This document shows positions 8,096-18,694 of a stretch of 64,000 bases of DNA, in pieces; positions within the stretch are counted from its first letter, which is position 1, and each line of letters starts with the position of its first letter. The translations under genes and the position numbers were made by a program. The notes beneath the pieces were generated by a model, which was given only the letters and a program-made list of their open reading frames with translations, was not told where the DNA came from and did not search any database. This DNA is from Nocardioides ferulae (GTDB taxonomy: Bacteria; Actinomycetota; Actinomycetes; Propionibacteriales; Nocardioidaceae), in NCBI RefSeq assembly GCF_003660455.1, contig NZ_QZVR01000015.1:62001-126000 (forward strand), in the 5' to 3' direction.

Positions 8096-9322
8096 TCAGC
8101 CGGCGTGCCGACGGATCTCGGCCTTGGCCAGCGAGTTCTTGTGCACCTCGTCGGGTCCGTCGGCGAACCGCAGGGTGCGGATGCCGGCGAACGACTCGGC
8201 CAGCGGGAAGTCCTGCGACAGGCCACCGGCACCGTGGGCCTGGATCGCCTTGTCCATGATCCACTCGACCGTGCGCGGCGTGGCGATCTTGATCGCCTGG
8301 ATCTCGGTGTGCGCGCCCTTGTTGCCGACGGTGTCCATCAGCCAGGCGGTCTTGAGCACCAGCAGCCGCAGCTGCTCCACGCGCACCCGCGACTCGGCGA
8401 TCCAGTCACGGACCACCCCCTGCTCGGACAGCTTGCGGCCGAACGCCACCCGGTCTTCGACCCGGCGGCACATCAACTCGATGGCCCGCTCGGCGACCCC
8501 GATCGCGCGCATGCAGTGGTGGATCCGGCCGGGACCCAGCCGGGCCTGGGCGATCGCGAAGCCCTGCCCCTCCTCGCCGATGAGGTACGACGCGGGGACC
8601 CGCACGTCCTCGAAGAGCAGCTCGGCGTGGCCGCCGTGGCTGTGGTCGTCGTAGCCGAAGACCTCCATGCCGCGCACCACGGTCAGGCCGGGGGTGTCGC
8701 GGGGGACCAGCAGCATCGACTGCTGGCGGTGTCGCGAGGCCTCGGGGTCGGTCTTGCCCATGACGATGAAGATCTCGGCGTCGGGGTTCATCGCGCCGGT
8801 GATCCACCACTTGCGCCCGTTGACGACGTACTCGTCGCCGTCGCGCTCGATGCGGGTGCCGATGTTGGTGGCGTCGGAGGAGGCCACGTCGGGCTCGGTC
8901 ATCGCGAACGCCGAGCGGATCCGGCCGTCGAGCAGCGGCCGCAGCCAGCGCTCCTGCTGCTCGGGGGTGCCGAACATCGTCAGCACCTCCATGTTGCCGG
9001 TGTCCGGCGCCGCGCAGTTCATCGCGGCCGGCGCGAGGTGGCCGCTGCGCCCGCTGATCTCGGCGAGCGGGGCGTACTGCAGGTTGGTGAGCTCGGCGCC
9101 GAGGTCGCCGTGCTCGCGGGGGAGGAAGAGGTTCCACAGGCCCCGGGCGCGGGCCTGGTCCTGCAGCTCGCGCAGCACCGGGGTGCGGGTCCACGCCCAG
9201 CGGTCGTCGAGCTCGCCGAGCTGGGTGTGGAAGACCTCCTCGGCGGGGTAGACGTGCTCGTCCATGAAGGCGAGCAGGGTCGAGCGCAGCTCTTCGGTGC
9301 GCTCGTCGTAGGCGAAGTGCAT
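8096..9322 (-). CDS. Acyl-CoA dehydrogenase (ACAD10/11-like)
   Basis: 408-residue acyl-CoA dehydrogenase, longer and distinct from its neighbour. Features include the N-terminal FMDEHVYPAEE segment, AMTEPDVASSDATNI in the beta-domain, KWWITGAMNP, and a C-terminal QAHGAGGLSQD followed by RFADGPDEVHK, where the usual YEGT is replaced by DGPDEV. This pattern is characteristic of the ACAD10/11-like branch, some members of which handle hydroxylated or unusual acyl-CoAs. It sits between the SDR and the other ACAD in one minus-strand operon, so a dedicated fatty or cyclic acid degradation pathway is likely. Confidence 0.9.
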   Translation of the reverse strand: MHFAYDERTEELRSTLLAFMDEHVYPAEEVFHTQLGELDDRWAWTRTPVLRELQDQARARGLWNLFLPREHGDLGAELTNLQYAPLAEISGRSGHLAPAAMNCAAPDTGNMEVLTMFGTPEQQERWLRPLLDGRIRSAFAMTEPDVASSDATNIGTRIERDGDEYVVNGRKWWITGAMNPDAEIFIVMGKTDPEASRHRQQSMLLVPRDTPGLTVVRGMEVFGYDDHSHGGHAELLFEDVRVPASYLIGEEGQGFAIAQARLGPGRIHHCMRAIGVAERAIELMCRRVEDRVAFGRKLSEQGVVRDWIAESRVRVEQLRLLVLKTAWLMDTVGNKGAHTEIQAIKIATPRTVEWIMDKAIQAHGAGGLSQDFPLAESFAGIRTLRFADGPDEVHKNSLAKAEIRRHAG

Positions 9323-9376
9323 GGGTGGCTCCAGAGTCCGGTGACTGGTCGTGTTGGCGAGTGATGGGGGAAGGGC

Positions 9377-10129
9377 TCAGCTGCCGCCGGTCAGGGTGAC
9401 GCCGCCGTCGAGGACCATCGTCTGGCCGGTGACCCAGCCGGCGTCCTCGGAGAGCAGGAAGGCGACCGCGCCGGCGACGTCCTCGGGGACGCCGAGCCGC
9501 TTGAGCGGGTAGGCGTCGGCGACCTCGGACTCGCGGCCCTCGTAGAGCGCCGTCGCGAACCGGGTCTTGACCACCGCGGGGGCGACCGCATTGACCCGCA
9601 CCTTCGGACCGAGCTCGACGGCGAGGTCCTCGGTGAGGCTGATCAGCATCGCCTTGCTCGCGCCGTACATCGCGATGCCGGGCGCGGTCCTGACCCCGGC
9701 GACGGAGGCGACGTTGACCACCGCGCCGCCGTGCTCGGCCATCCAGGAGCGGTGGGCCGCCTGCACCCAGGCCAGGGCGGCCAGGCAGTTGACCTCGACG
9801 ATCTTGCGAGCGGCCTCGAGGTCGAGCTGCATCAGCGGGCCGAAGACCGGGTTGATGCCGGTGTTGTTGACCAGCAGGTCGAGCCGGCCGAAGGTCTGGA
9901 GCGTGCGGGCCACGGTCTCCTCGCGGTGGTCGGCGTCCGCGGCGTTGCCGGCGACCCCGATCGCGTGCTCGGGCCCGCCGAGGGCCGCGACGGCCTCCGC
10001 CAGCGCCTCGGGCTTGCGGGCGGTGACGCAGACCCGGGCGCCCTCGGCGACCAAGCGCTGCGCGATGCCCAGGCCGATGCCGCGGCTGGCGCCGGTCACC
10101 ACGGCGACCTTGCCGGCCAGGCCGTTCAC
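9377..10129 (-). CDS. SDR family oxidoreductase
   Basis: 250 residues from GTG 10129. Classical short-chain dehydrogenase: cofactor motif TGASRGIG at 12-19, NNTG at 88-91 (NNAG in most members), and the catalytic Ser142-Tyr155-Lys159 set. The C-terminus has the usual DGG turn. It probably oxidises or reduces a hydroxyacyl intermediate, NAD(P)-dependent, in the cytoplasm. First gene of the operon with the two acyl-CoA dehydrogenases and hydrolase. There is no convincing ribosome site directly ahead of the GTG; a short upstream ORF overlaps the start and may deliver ribosomes to it. Confidence 0.9.
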   Translation of the reverse strand: MNGLAGKVAVVTGASRGIGLGIAQRLVAEGARVCVTARKPEALAEAVAALGGPEHAIGVAGNAADADHREETVARTLQTFGRLDLLVNNTGINPVFGPLMQLDLEAARKIVEVNCLAALAWVQAAHRSWMAEHGGAVVNVASVAGVRTAPGIAMYGASKAMLISLTEDLAVELGPKVRVNAVAPAVVKTRFATALYEGRESEVADAYPLKRLGVPEDVAGAVAFLLSEDAGWVTGQTMVLDGGVTLTGGS

Positions 10130-10176
10130 GAGCCGAGTCCGAGGGGGAGGGGGTGCTGCGGGTGGGGCACGGGCAC
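10126..10176 (-). CDS. Possible 16-residue leader peptide overlapping the SDR start
   Basis: A GTG at 10176 follows a strong AGGAGG with a 7-nt spacer and opens a 16-codon Pro/Leu-rich frame (MPVPHPQHPLPLGLGS) ending in a TGA that overlaps the SDR start as GTGA. The SDR itself lacks a good ribosome site, so re-initiation from this leader is plausible. The peptide has no recognisable family, and codon bias cannot be judged over 16 codons. Confidence 0.4.
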   Translation of the reverse strand: MPVPHPQHPLPLGLGS

Positions 10177-10207
10177 GGAGGCTCCTCCTGGGCGGTTGCC
10201 GAATGAC

Positions 10208-10221
10208 TAAGCGCTTGCTTA
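10208..10221. promoter_or_regulatory. Probable TetR operator between the SDR operon and its regulator
   Basis: TAAGC-GCTT-GCTTA is a perfect 5-bp inverted repeat with a 4-bp centre in the 97-bp gap between the leader ORF and the divergent TetR gene. AAGCGCTTGCTT-type palindromes are common targets of actinobacterial TetR repressors of acyl-CoA metabolism. It is placed so that both promoters could be controlled. Identified by eye only. Confidence 0.6.
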
Positions 10222-10273
10222 CCCTGCGGTCACCCGGCACGTCAACCGTCGGGAGTCGACCGGAGGGAGGGGC

Positions 10274-10876
10274 ATGGCAGCGCAGGCGACGACGGCCGGG
10301 GCCCCGGCCCGGCAGCGCCTGGTGGCCGCGGCCGTCGCGTCGTTCGCCGCCCGGGGCTTCCACGGCACCACCACCCGCGACATCGCCTCCGCCGCCGGGA
10401 TGAGCCCGGCCGCGCTCTACGTGCACTACGCCTCGAAGGAGGAGCTGCTGCACGAGATCTCTCGCGAGGGGCACGAGCGGACGCTGCGGATCATCGAGGC
10501 GGCGATCGGCTCCTCGCCCGACCCAGCGACGCAGCTGGCCCGGCTGGTCGAGGACTTCGTGCGCCACCACGCCGTCGAGCACACCACCGCGCGCATCGTG
10601 AACTACGAGCTGGCCGCGCTGGCGCCCGACCACCGCGCCGAGATCGACCGGCTGCGGCACCGGATGGACGCCGCGGTCCGCGAGCTGGTCGAGCGCGGCG
10701 TGGCCGCCGGGGTGTTCGCCACCGACGACGCCCGGATGAGCGCCGGCGCCGTGCTGTCGCTGGGCATCGACGTGGCGCGGTGGTACCACGAGGGCCTGAC
10801 GCGTACGCCGGACGAGGTGGCGGCGCACTACCGCGAGCTGGCGCTGCGGATGGTCGCGGCGATCACACCGTGCTGA
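10274..10876 (+). CDS. TetR family transcriptional regulator
   Basis: 200 residues from ATG 10274, with GGAGGGAGGGG just upstream. Residues ~12-60 are the TetR HTH (AAVASFAARGFHGTTTRDIA ... AALYVHYASKEELL). The rest is an all-helical ligand-binding and dimerisation domain containing the FVRHHAVEHTTARIVNYEL segment seen in regulators of fatty acid and steroid catabolism such as KstR2-like proteins. It is divergent from the SDR/ACAD operon with a palindromic operator between them. The most likely role is as acyl-CoA-responsive repressor of that operon and itself. Confidence 0.88.
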   Translation: MAAQATTAGAPARQRLVAAAVASFAARGFHGTTTRDIASAAGMSPAALYVHYASKEELLHEISREGHERTLRIIEAAIGSSPDPATQLARLVEDFVRHHAVEHTTARIVNYELAALAPDHRAEIDRLRHRMDAAVRELVERGVAAGVFATDDARMSAGAVLSLGIDVARWYHEGLTRTPDEVAAHYRELALRMVAAITPC

Positions 10877-10922
10877 TCCCCGATCGACCGACCCACGACC
10901 GGACCGGTGGCAGGGTGGGGGC

Positions 10923-11969
10923 ATGACCGCCTGGACCCCTGCCGAGAACCGCTACGACACCGCCGCCACCGGGATGGAGTACCGCTTCACCGGGCGCAGC
11001 GGGCTGCAGCTGCCGATGATCTCGCTCGGGCTCTGGCAGAACTTCGGCACCGACCGGCCCGAGGAGACCCAGCGGGCGATCCTGCGGCGCGCCTTCGACC
11101 GCGGCGTGACCCACTTCGACCTCGCCAACAACTACGGCCCGCCCTACGGCCGCGCCGAGGAGAACTTCGGCCGCTACCTGCGCGACGACTTCGCCGGGCT
11201 GCGCGACGAGCTGGTGATCTCGTCCAAAGCCGGCTACGACATGTGGCCGGGCCCCTACGGTCAGGGCGGCGGCTCACGGAAGTACGTCCTGGCCTCGCTG
11301 GACCAGTCGCTGGCCCGGATGGGCCTCGACTACGTCGACATCTTCTACAGCCACCGGTTCGACCCCGAGACCCCGCTCGAGGAGACGATGGGGGCGCTGG
11401 ACCACGCGGTGCGCTCGGGCCGGGCGCTCTACGTCGGCATCTCGTCGTACTCCGCCGCCAAGACCCGCGAGGCCGCCGCGATCGCCCGCGACCTCGGCAC
11501 GCCGCTGCTGATCCACCAGCCGTCGTACTCCATGCTCAACCGCTGGATCGAGGAGGACCTGCTCGACGAGCTGGAGGAGCAGGGGATGGGCTGCATCGCG
11601 TTCAGCCCGCTCGCCCAGGGGCTGCTGACCGACCGCTACCTGGACGGTGTCCCCGCCGACTCGCGGGCCGCGCGGGTCGGTGGCTCGCTGCCGGCCGAGC
11701 ACCTCGACGACCGGGTGCTGGGCCACGTGCGGCGGCTCAACGACATCGCGGCCGCGCGCGGCCAGAAGCTGGCCCAGCTCGCGCTGCAGTGGGCGCTGCG
11801 GGACCCGCGGGTCACCTCACTGGTGATCGGTGCCTCGTCGGTCGAGCAGCTCGACGCCAACCTCGACGCGCTGGCCGGCCCCGAGCTCACCGCCGACGAG
11901 CTGGCCGCGATCGACCGCGACGCCGTGGACGCCGGCATCAACCTGTGGTCGAAGAGCATCCAGGACTGA
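10923..11969 (+). CDS. Aldo/keto reductase, YghZ/L-glyceraldehyde-3-phosphate reductase-like
   Basis: 348-residue NADPH-dependent aldo/keto reductase of the YghZ (AKR14-like) type. The tetrad is visible: Asp and Tyr in THFDLANNYGPPYG, Lys in VISSKAGYDMWPGPYG and His in YSHRFDPETP. The segment around YGPPYGRAEENFG and GGSRKYVLASLDQSL is typical of this subfamily, which reduces L-glyceraldehyde 3-phosphate and methylglyoxal and may detoxify reactive aldehydes. It stands alone, 46 bp after tetR, with only 1 bp to the convergent nitroreductase gene. Confidence 0.9.
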   Translation: MTAWTPAENRYDTAATGMEYRFTGRSGLQLPMISLGLWQNFGTDRPEETQRAILRRAFDRGVTHFDLANNYGPPYGRAEENFGRYLRDDFAGLRDELVISSKAGYDMWPGPYGQGGGSRKYVLASLDQSLARMGLDYVDIFYSHRFDPETPLEETMGALDHAVRSGRALYVGISSYSAAKTREAAAIARDLGTPLLIHQPSYSMLNRWIEEDLLDELEEQGMGCIAFSPLAQGLLTDRYLDGVPADSRAARVGGSLPAEHLDDRVLGHVRRLNDIAAARGQKLAQLALQWALRDPRVTSLVIGASSVEQLDANLDALAGPELTADELAAIDRDAVDAGINLWSKSIQD

Positions 11970-11970
11970 C

Positions 11971-12567
11971 TCAGGCCTCGCGGACGACCTCGTCGAGCTC
12001 GAGGCGGGGGAGCCGGTCGAACCAGGCGTTCTCGGCCGGGTGGCCGATGTTGACGACCAGCAGCGACTTCAGCGTGGTGCCGGCCAAGAGGTCGGCGTCG
12101 AGCGCGGCGGCGTCGAAGCCGCCCATCGGGCCTGCGGCGAGGCCGGCGGCGCGGACGCCGAGCAGGAAGTAGCCGACCTGCAGCGTCGCGTTGAACCGGG
12201 CGGCCTGCTCGCGTGCGGCGTCGTCGGCGAAGAGGTCCTTGGCGCCGGCGAAGTGCGGGAAGGTGCGGGGGAGGTGCTCGTGGAAGTCGGTGTCGGCGGC
12301 CAGCACGGCGACCAGCGGCGCGGCGCCGGTCTTCTCGCGGTTGCCCTCCGACATGTGCTTGAGCAGCCGCTCGCGCGGCTCGCCGTCGCGGACCAGCACG
12401 ACCCGCAGCGGCTGGGTGTTCATCGCGGTGGGGGCGTACTTCACCAGGTCGTAGATCGCCGCGACCTGCTCGTCGGTCACCGGCTCGTCGGTGAAGGCGT
12501 TGGCCGTGCGGGCCTCGCGGAAGAGCAGGTCCTGGGCGTCGGGCGAGAGGGCAAGCGCGTTGGTCAT
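11971..12567 (-). CDS. RutE/HadB-like nitroreductase family protein
   Basis: 198 residues, usual length for the malonic semialdehyde reductase RutE group of FMN-dependent nitroreductases. Supporting elements are the FMN-binding start FREARTANAFTD, the KYAPTAMNTQP loop, and the AAGLAAGPMGGFD turn near the flavin site. In pyrimidine degradation RutE reduces malonic semialdehyde to 3-hydroxypropionate, but no rut genes are nearby, so a general aldehyde or quinone reductase role is equally possible. Convergent with the aldo/keto reductase. Confidence 0.8.
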   Translation of the reverse strand: MTNALALSPDAQDLLFREARTANAFTDEPVTDEQVAAIYDLVKYAPTAMNTQPLRVVLVRDGEPRERLLKHMSEGNREKTGAAPLVAVLAADTDFHEHLPRTFPHFAGAKDLFADDAAREQAARFNATLQVGYFLLGVRAAGLAAGPMGGFDAAALDADLLAGTTLKSLLVVNIGHPAENAWFDRLPRLELDEVVREA

Positions 12568-12696
12568 GCAACTTTCAACCAGCCGCAGGCAAGGGATCGT
12601 CCCGCGGGACGTGTGGCGCTGGTCTCAGTCGACGCGCCGCGCCTCGCCACGCCAGGACCGACGAGCCCACCGAGTTCGTCGCCTGAGCCGAGAGTC

Positions 12697-13239
12697 TCAG
12701 ATCGCGCGGCTCATCCGCAGCGAGTGCGCCTCGACCGTCCCGTCGTCGGCGAAGGTGAACGGCACTCGCTCTCGCTGGATGAAGCCTCGAGCGAGGTAGA
12801 AGGGGATGCCGAGGTCGTTGCCCTCGGTGACCGACACCCACTGCTCGGTGGCACCTGCGGACCTCTGCTGGTCGGTGACGAAGTCCAGCAGTGCCGTGCC
12901 GATGCCCCGCCCCCGCAGGCCGAGGTCGAGGTAGAGCACGTAGACGTGGCCGACCGCGTGGTCGAGGACCCCGCCGCCCGCGGCGCCCAGGACCTCGCCC
13001 GCCTCGGAGACGGCGACGACGTACCCCTGCCAACTGCTGGAGTCTGCGGCCGTGAGGATCTCCCCGCGCACCCGAGCCGGGTTGTAGTACTCATCGGCCT
13101 GTCGCTCGATCCTCGCCGGCGAGAGCAGGCCCCGCGACGATGCCGTGAAGCCCGCGCGGCAGACGGCGCAGATCGCCGACTCTTCTCCGGGCCGCGCCAG
13201 GCGTACCTCGTACGCCGGCACGGCACGGGGACTCGTCAC
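12697..13239 (-). CDS. GNAT family N-acetyltransferase
   Basis: 180-residue single-domain GNAT protein. The acetyl-CoA loop is the LGLRGRGIGTALL segment (R/Q-x-x-G-x-G/A), preceded by the beta-strand VYVLYLDL and followed by the FYLARGFIQRER strand-helix typical of the fold. No substrate can be assigned. It sits between the PAP2-family gene and the nitroreductase on the same strand, with ~118 bp on each side, so it is probably independently expressed. Confidence 0.8.
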   Translation of the reverse strand: MTSPRAVPAYEVRLARPGEESAICAVCRAGFTASSRGLLSPARIERQADEYYNPARVRGEILTAADSSSWQGYVVAVSEAGEVLGAAGGGVLDHAVGHVYVLYLDLGLRGRGIGTALLDFVTDQQRSAGATEQWVSVTEGNDLGIPFYLARGFIQRERVPFTFADDGTVEAHSLRMSRAI

Positions 13240-13357
13240 GTCGCGGGAGCATAGGTGGAGCGCACGAGGGCTTGCGCGACTCCTGGTCGATCCGGAGCCG
13301 GACTGGTTGCTCCCCGGAGTCGCAGCCCCCTGAGCGGCGTCGCCCGGCGCGAGGCCC

Positions 13358-14299
13358 TCAGTCGCCTCGCGAACGCTCCCAGAGCGTGCAGGTGACCATC
13401 ACCAGCCCGGCCAGCAGGGCGCCGGCGAGGATGTCGATGACGTAGTGCTCGGCGTAGTAGACCAGCGTCACCGACATCAGGAGCGGGTACGCCGCGAGCA
13501 GCCAGCGCAGCGGGGAGCGCAGCCGGGCGATCGCGTAGCCGGCGATCAGGAACGTGATGCCGGCGTGCAGGGACGGCATCGCGGCCACCGGGTTGCCGAC
13601 GCCGTGCAGGATCATGTTGAACCGGTCGAGACCGATGTCGGCCCAGCCACGGCTGGTGATCCGGGTGACGTCCTCGGCGAGGTGGCCCTCCTCCGAGGCC
13701 ATCCACGGCGGCATCATCGGGTAGGCGATGTAGATCGCCAGCGCACCGAAGTTGATCGCCAGGTAGCGACGCATCCAGCGCAGCCACTCGACCCGGTTGC
13801 GCACCCACAGCACGGCCGCGATGGTCAGCCCGGCCAGGAAGTGGGTGGCGTAGACGGTCGTGAAGACCAGGTCGTACCACCGCGGCTCGCTGGTCTTCAG
13901 GCACGGGTCGCCGCACCACGCCTCCTGGAGGCGGGCCGTGGGGGTGGTGCCGCCGCCGAGCCAGGTGTCGAACTCGATCGGCATCATGATGTGCACCGGC
14001 AGCCCGAGCTCGTCGGTCAGGCCGCGGCTGAAGAAGTAGACGACCAGCCCCAGCACCGGCAGCGACCAGTCGCGCAGGAACCCCAGGTGGTAGCGCGGCG
14101 GTGCCTCGACGTTCCAGGCGATCGTGCCCAGCCACAACCAGACGAAGACCTGCACGGTGTCGTTCGGGATGCCGAGCGTGCCCGACCACGCCAGCAGCGC
14201 CGCGGCGTACAGCGTCATCGCGAGAGCGCGGACCGGGCGACGGGTGCAAGGCGCGGGGGCCGCCGCGGGCGCGACCTCGCTCTCCACCCCCTGCGTCAT
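13358..14299 (-). CDS. PAP2-superfamily integral membrane phosphatase/transferase
   Basis: 313 residues with about six hydrophobic helices. The C-terminal half holds the PAP2 signature: AMPSLHAG (motif 2, His) and YYAEHYVIDILAG (motif 3, His and Asp). The arrangement, with an N-terminal membrane region and a long extracytoplasmic loop containing two Cys (around EAWCGDPCLK), resembles the PAP2_3/AUR1-like branch including actinobacterial inositol-phosphotransferases. It may act on lipid phosphates or inositol phospholipids at the membrane. It is divergent from the ABC-F gene. Confidence 0.8.
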   Translation of the reverse strand: MTQGVESEVAPAAAPAPCTRRPVRALAMTLYAAALLAWSGTLGIPNDTVQVFVWLWLGTIAWNVEAPPRYHLGFLRDWSLPVLGLVVYFFSRGLTDELGLPVHIMMPIEFDTWLGGGTTPTARLQEAWCGDPCLKTSEPRWYDLVFTTVYATHFLAGLTIAAVLWVRNRVEWLRWMRRYLAINFGALAIYIAYPMMPPWMASEEGHLAEDVTRITSRGWADIGLDRFNMILHGVGNPVAAMPSLHAGITFLIAGYAIARLRSPLRWLLAAYPLLMSVTLVYYAEHYVIDILAGALLAGLVMVTCTLWERSRGD

Positions 14300-14396
14300 G
14301 TCCGCAGTCTAGGCGGCGCGACCGACGCCGGTACCCCAGGCCTCAGCGTCGTAAACCGGATGCCGCGCCGGGCCGCGTGGCGGAGAATCGTCCCCC

Positions 14397-16099
<1,703 letters not shown>

Positions 16100-16103
<4 letters not shown>

Positions 16104-17167
16104 CCGCCTCGAGCCTGCTGCGGATCGTCGAGGTCGACCCGCACGACGTCGCCGCCTTCGACGCCTGGCACGCGGTCTACCTGGCCGCCGAGACCCACGG
16201 GCTCGCGGGGCTCGCCTCGCCGTGGCAGCTCGAGGAGCTGCGGGTCGCCGCCCAGTCGAACGGACAGCGCGGCTGGTCGGCCAGCTACAGCGGGCACCTG
16301 GCCGACGACCCCACCGGCCCTCCGGTGTGCGTCGGCTGGGTGCGCACCCCGCTCCAGGACAACCTCGACCGCGCCGAGATCGGCGTCCACACCCACCCCG
16401 ACCACCGGCGCCGCGGCCACGGGCGGGCGATGCTCGCCCACGTCGAGCGCATCGCGCGGGAGCGCGGCCGCACGGTCCTGTACGCCGAGGCCACCTGGCC
16501 CGAGGCCGGGGGAGCGGCCGGCGAGGGGCAGCCGGGGCCGGAGTTCGCCCGCGCGACCGGGTTCCACCTCGCGCTCGGCGACGTCAAGCGGGAGCTGCGG
16601 CTGCCCGTCGACCCGGCCGTGCTCGACGAGCTGGCGGCCGAGGCGGCGCCGCACCACACGGCGTACACGCTGCGGTCGTGGGTCGGTCCGGTGCCCGAGG
16701 AGCTGCTGGAGAGCTGGGCCCGGCTGAACGCATCGCTGATGACCGAGGCGCCGACCGGCGATCTCCATGTCGAGCCGGAGAGCGCCGACCCCGCGCTGGT
16801 GCGGGAGGCCGAGGAGACCGCCGCTCGACAGGGCCGCACCAAGCTCAACACCGTCGCTCTCGACGCCGCCGGCGAGGTGGTCGCCTACACCGACCTGGCC
16901 ACCACGGTGCACGAGCCGGATCGCGCCTATCAGTGGGGCACGCTCGTGCGCCGCGCCGACCGCGGACACCGGCTCGGGCTCGCGGTCAAGGTCGCGAACC
17001 TGCGGCTGCTGCAGGAGATCCGGCCGGGGGTGGAGCGGCTGATCACCTACAACGCCGAGGTGAACGCGCCGATGGTCGCGGTCAACGAGCGGCTCGGGTT
17101 CCGGCCGGTGGCGCGCCTGGGCGAGTTCCAGCGGCGGCTCGGGCCGGCCGGTGCGGACGTGGGCTGA
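16100..17167 (+). CDS. Two-domain GNAT N-acetyltransferase
   Basis: 355 residues from ATG 16100, which overlaps the ABC-F stop as ATGA; coupled translation is likely. Two GNAT halves: the N-terminal domain has THPDHRRRGHGRAML as its acetyl-CoA loop, and the C-terminal domain has RRADRGHRLGLAVK followed by YNAEVNAPMVAVNERLGF. This tandem layout resembles mycothiol synthase MshD-like enzymes, although that gene is usually shorter and in a different context. A second, similar two-domain GNAT gene lies at 27723. The substrate is unknown; pairing with an ABC-F gene could suggest a shared stress or drug response. Confidence 0.82.
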
Positions 17168-17205
17168 CCCCGCCACCTTGGTCCGCGGGATCCGCGGTGG
17201 CGGGG
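17168..17205. terminator. Bidirectional hairpin between GNAT and HtrA genes
   Basis: CCCCGCCACC pairs perfectly with GGTGGCGGGG over 10 bp, with an 18-nt interior that itself holds CCGCGG repeats. It starts directly after the GNAT stop and lies between convergent genes. No U-tract follows, as is common in high-GC actinobacteria. Confidence 0.6.
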
Positions 17206-17227
17206 CCAGGTCGCTGCGGCGGTGCCG

Positions 17228-18544
17228 TCAGCCGGCCCGCCCGGACTCCTCGGCGTCGGAGTCGAGGGTGAGCGTCACGGTCTGCTCGGGCTCGTCGCCG
17301 CGCAGGTAGGCGACCTCCACCTCGTCCCCGGGCCGGTAGGAGCGGATCGTCGCGACCAGGGAGTCGGCGCTGGTGATCAGGGTGTCGTCGACGCGGATGA
17401 TGACGTCGCCGGCCTCGAGGCCGGCCTCCTCGGCGGTCGACCCGTCGCCGATCTCCTGCACCAGGGCGCCGGGGGCGGCCGCCATCGCGTCGTCGTCGAG
17501 CCCCTCCGGCGTCTCGGCCTGCTCGGAGTTGTCGGAGACGGTGATGCCGAGGCGGGCGTGGGTCGGCTCCTCGCCCGCGGCCATCTGCTCGACGATCGGC
17601 ATCACCGCGTCGATGGGGATGGCGAAGCCCAGGCCGATCGATCCGCCCTGCTGCCCGCCGAAGGTCGAGGCGTCGGTGCGGATCGAGGCGTTGATGCCGA
17701 CCACGTGGCCGGCCATGTTGACCAGCGGCCCACCGCTGTTGCCGGGGTTGATCGCCGCGTCGGTCTGGATCGCCGGATAGGTCGTGGTGTTGCCCTCGCC
17801 GGCCGGGCCGACGTCGACCGGACGGTTCAGCGCGCTGACGATGCCGCTGGTGACCGTGGACTCCAGGCCGAACGGCGAGCCGATCGCGACGACGGTCTCG
17901 CCGACGTCGAGGTCGCCGGAGCTGCCGAGCGTCACCGGGGTGAGCCCGTCGACGTCCTGGGCCTGGATCACCGCGGTGTCGGTCAGCGGGTCGGTGCCGA
18001 GCACCTCGGCCGGGGCCGTCGAGCCGTCGCCGAAGGAGACCCGGATCGTGCCGCCCTCGCCCACGTCGCCGACGACGTGCTCGTTGGTGAGGATCTGGCC
18101 GTCGGAGCTGAGGATGATGCCCGAGCCGGATCCGGAGCCGGACGGCCCCGCCACGTCGATCTTGACCACCGAGGGCAGCACCTGCTGGGCCACGGCCTCC
18201 ACGGACCCCTCCGCGGCCGGCTCGTCGCTGGTCTCGGCGACCTGGGCGGTGGTCCGGGCGCCGGAACTGCCGCTGCCGGAGTCGGTGTCGTCGTCGACCA
18301 CCGACCACAGCGCCGCCCCGCCGAAGCCGGCCCCGCCGCCCACGACCAACGCCGCGGCGACCACGGCCGCGGCCAGGCCCGTGCTCCGGCGCCGCCGCGG
18401 CGCGGGCGGCGTCCAGTTGGGTGGCGGCTGGGTCGGATAGGTAGGTGCCGGTCCGAACGGTGTCGTGTCCGGCCAGTCCGCCGTGGCCTCGGGGCGGGGG
18501 GTCTCGTCCGGCGTGGCGCCGGGGTGGTCGGGTCGCTCGTCCAT
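17228..18544 (-). CDS. HtrA/DegP-type membrane-anchored serine protease with PDZ domain
   Basis: 438 residues from ATG 18544; the frame is open further upstream but the Pro-rich cytoplasmic start and single helix fit here. A hydrophilic N-terminus (1-55), one membrane helix (~57-80), then an extracytoplasmic trypsin-like domain with His156 (TNEHV), Asp189 (LTDTA) and Ser270 (GNSGGP), and a PDZ domain at ~335-425 (GLEAGDVIIRVDD). It should degrade or refold damaged envelope proteins. Monocistronic, convergent with the GNAT gene and divergent from the acyl-CoA ligase. Confidence 0.92.
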   Translation of the reverse strand: MDERPDHPGATPDETPRPEATADWPDTTPFGPAPTYPTQPPPNWTPPAPRRRRSTGLAAAVVAAALVVGGGAGFGGAALWSVVDDDTDSGSGSSGARTTAQVAETSDEPAAEGSVEAVAQQVLPSVVKIDVAGPSGSGSGSGIILSSDGQILTNEHVVGDVGEGGTIRVSFGDGSTAPAEVLGTDPLTDTAVIQAQDVDGLTPVTLGSSGDLDVGETVVAIGSPFGLESTVTSGIVSALNRPVDVGPAGEGNTTTYPAIQTDAAINPGNSGGPLVNMAGHVVGINASIRTDASTFGGQQGGSIGLGFAIPIDAVMPIVEQMAAGEEPTHARLGITVSDNSEQAETPEGLDDDAMAAAPGALVQEIGDGSTAEEAGLEAGDVIIRVDDTLITSADSLVATIRSYRPGDEVEVAYLRGDEPEQTVTLTLDSDAEESGRAG

Positions 18545-18694
18545 GCCACGAGAGTGCCCGGCACGCCTGTGATCATGCTGAGACCGCGCTGGGCGGTCGC
18601 GAAGAAAGCGGCCCGCAGGTCCTTGAGTCGGGGTGTGTGCTGAGTCACACTGCGGGCGCACCCTCACGTCCATCCCGAGTCGCACAGGAGCCGC

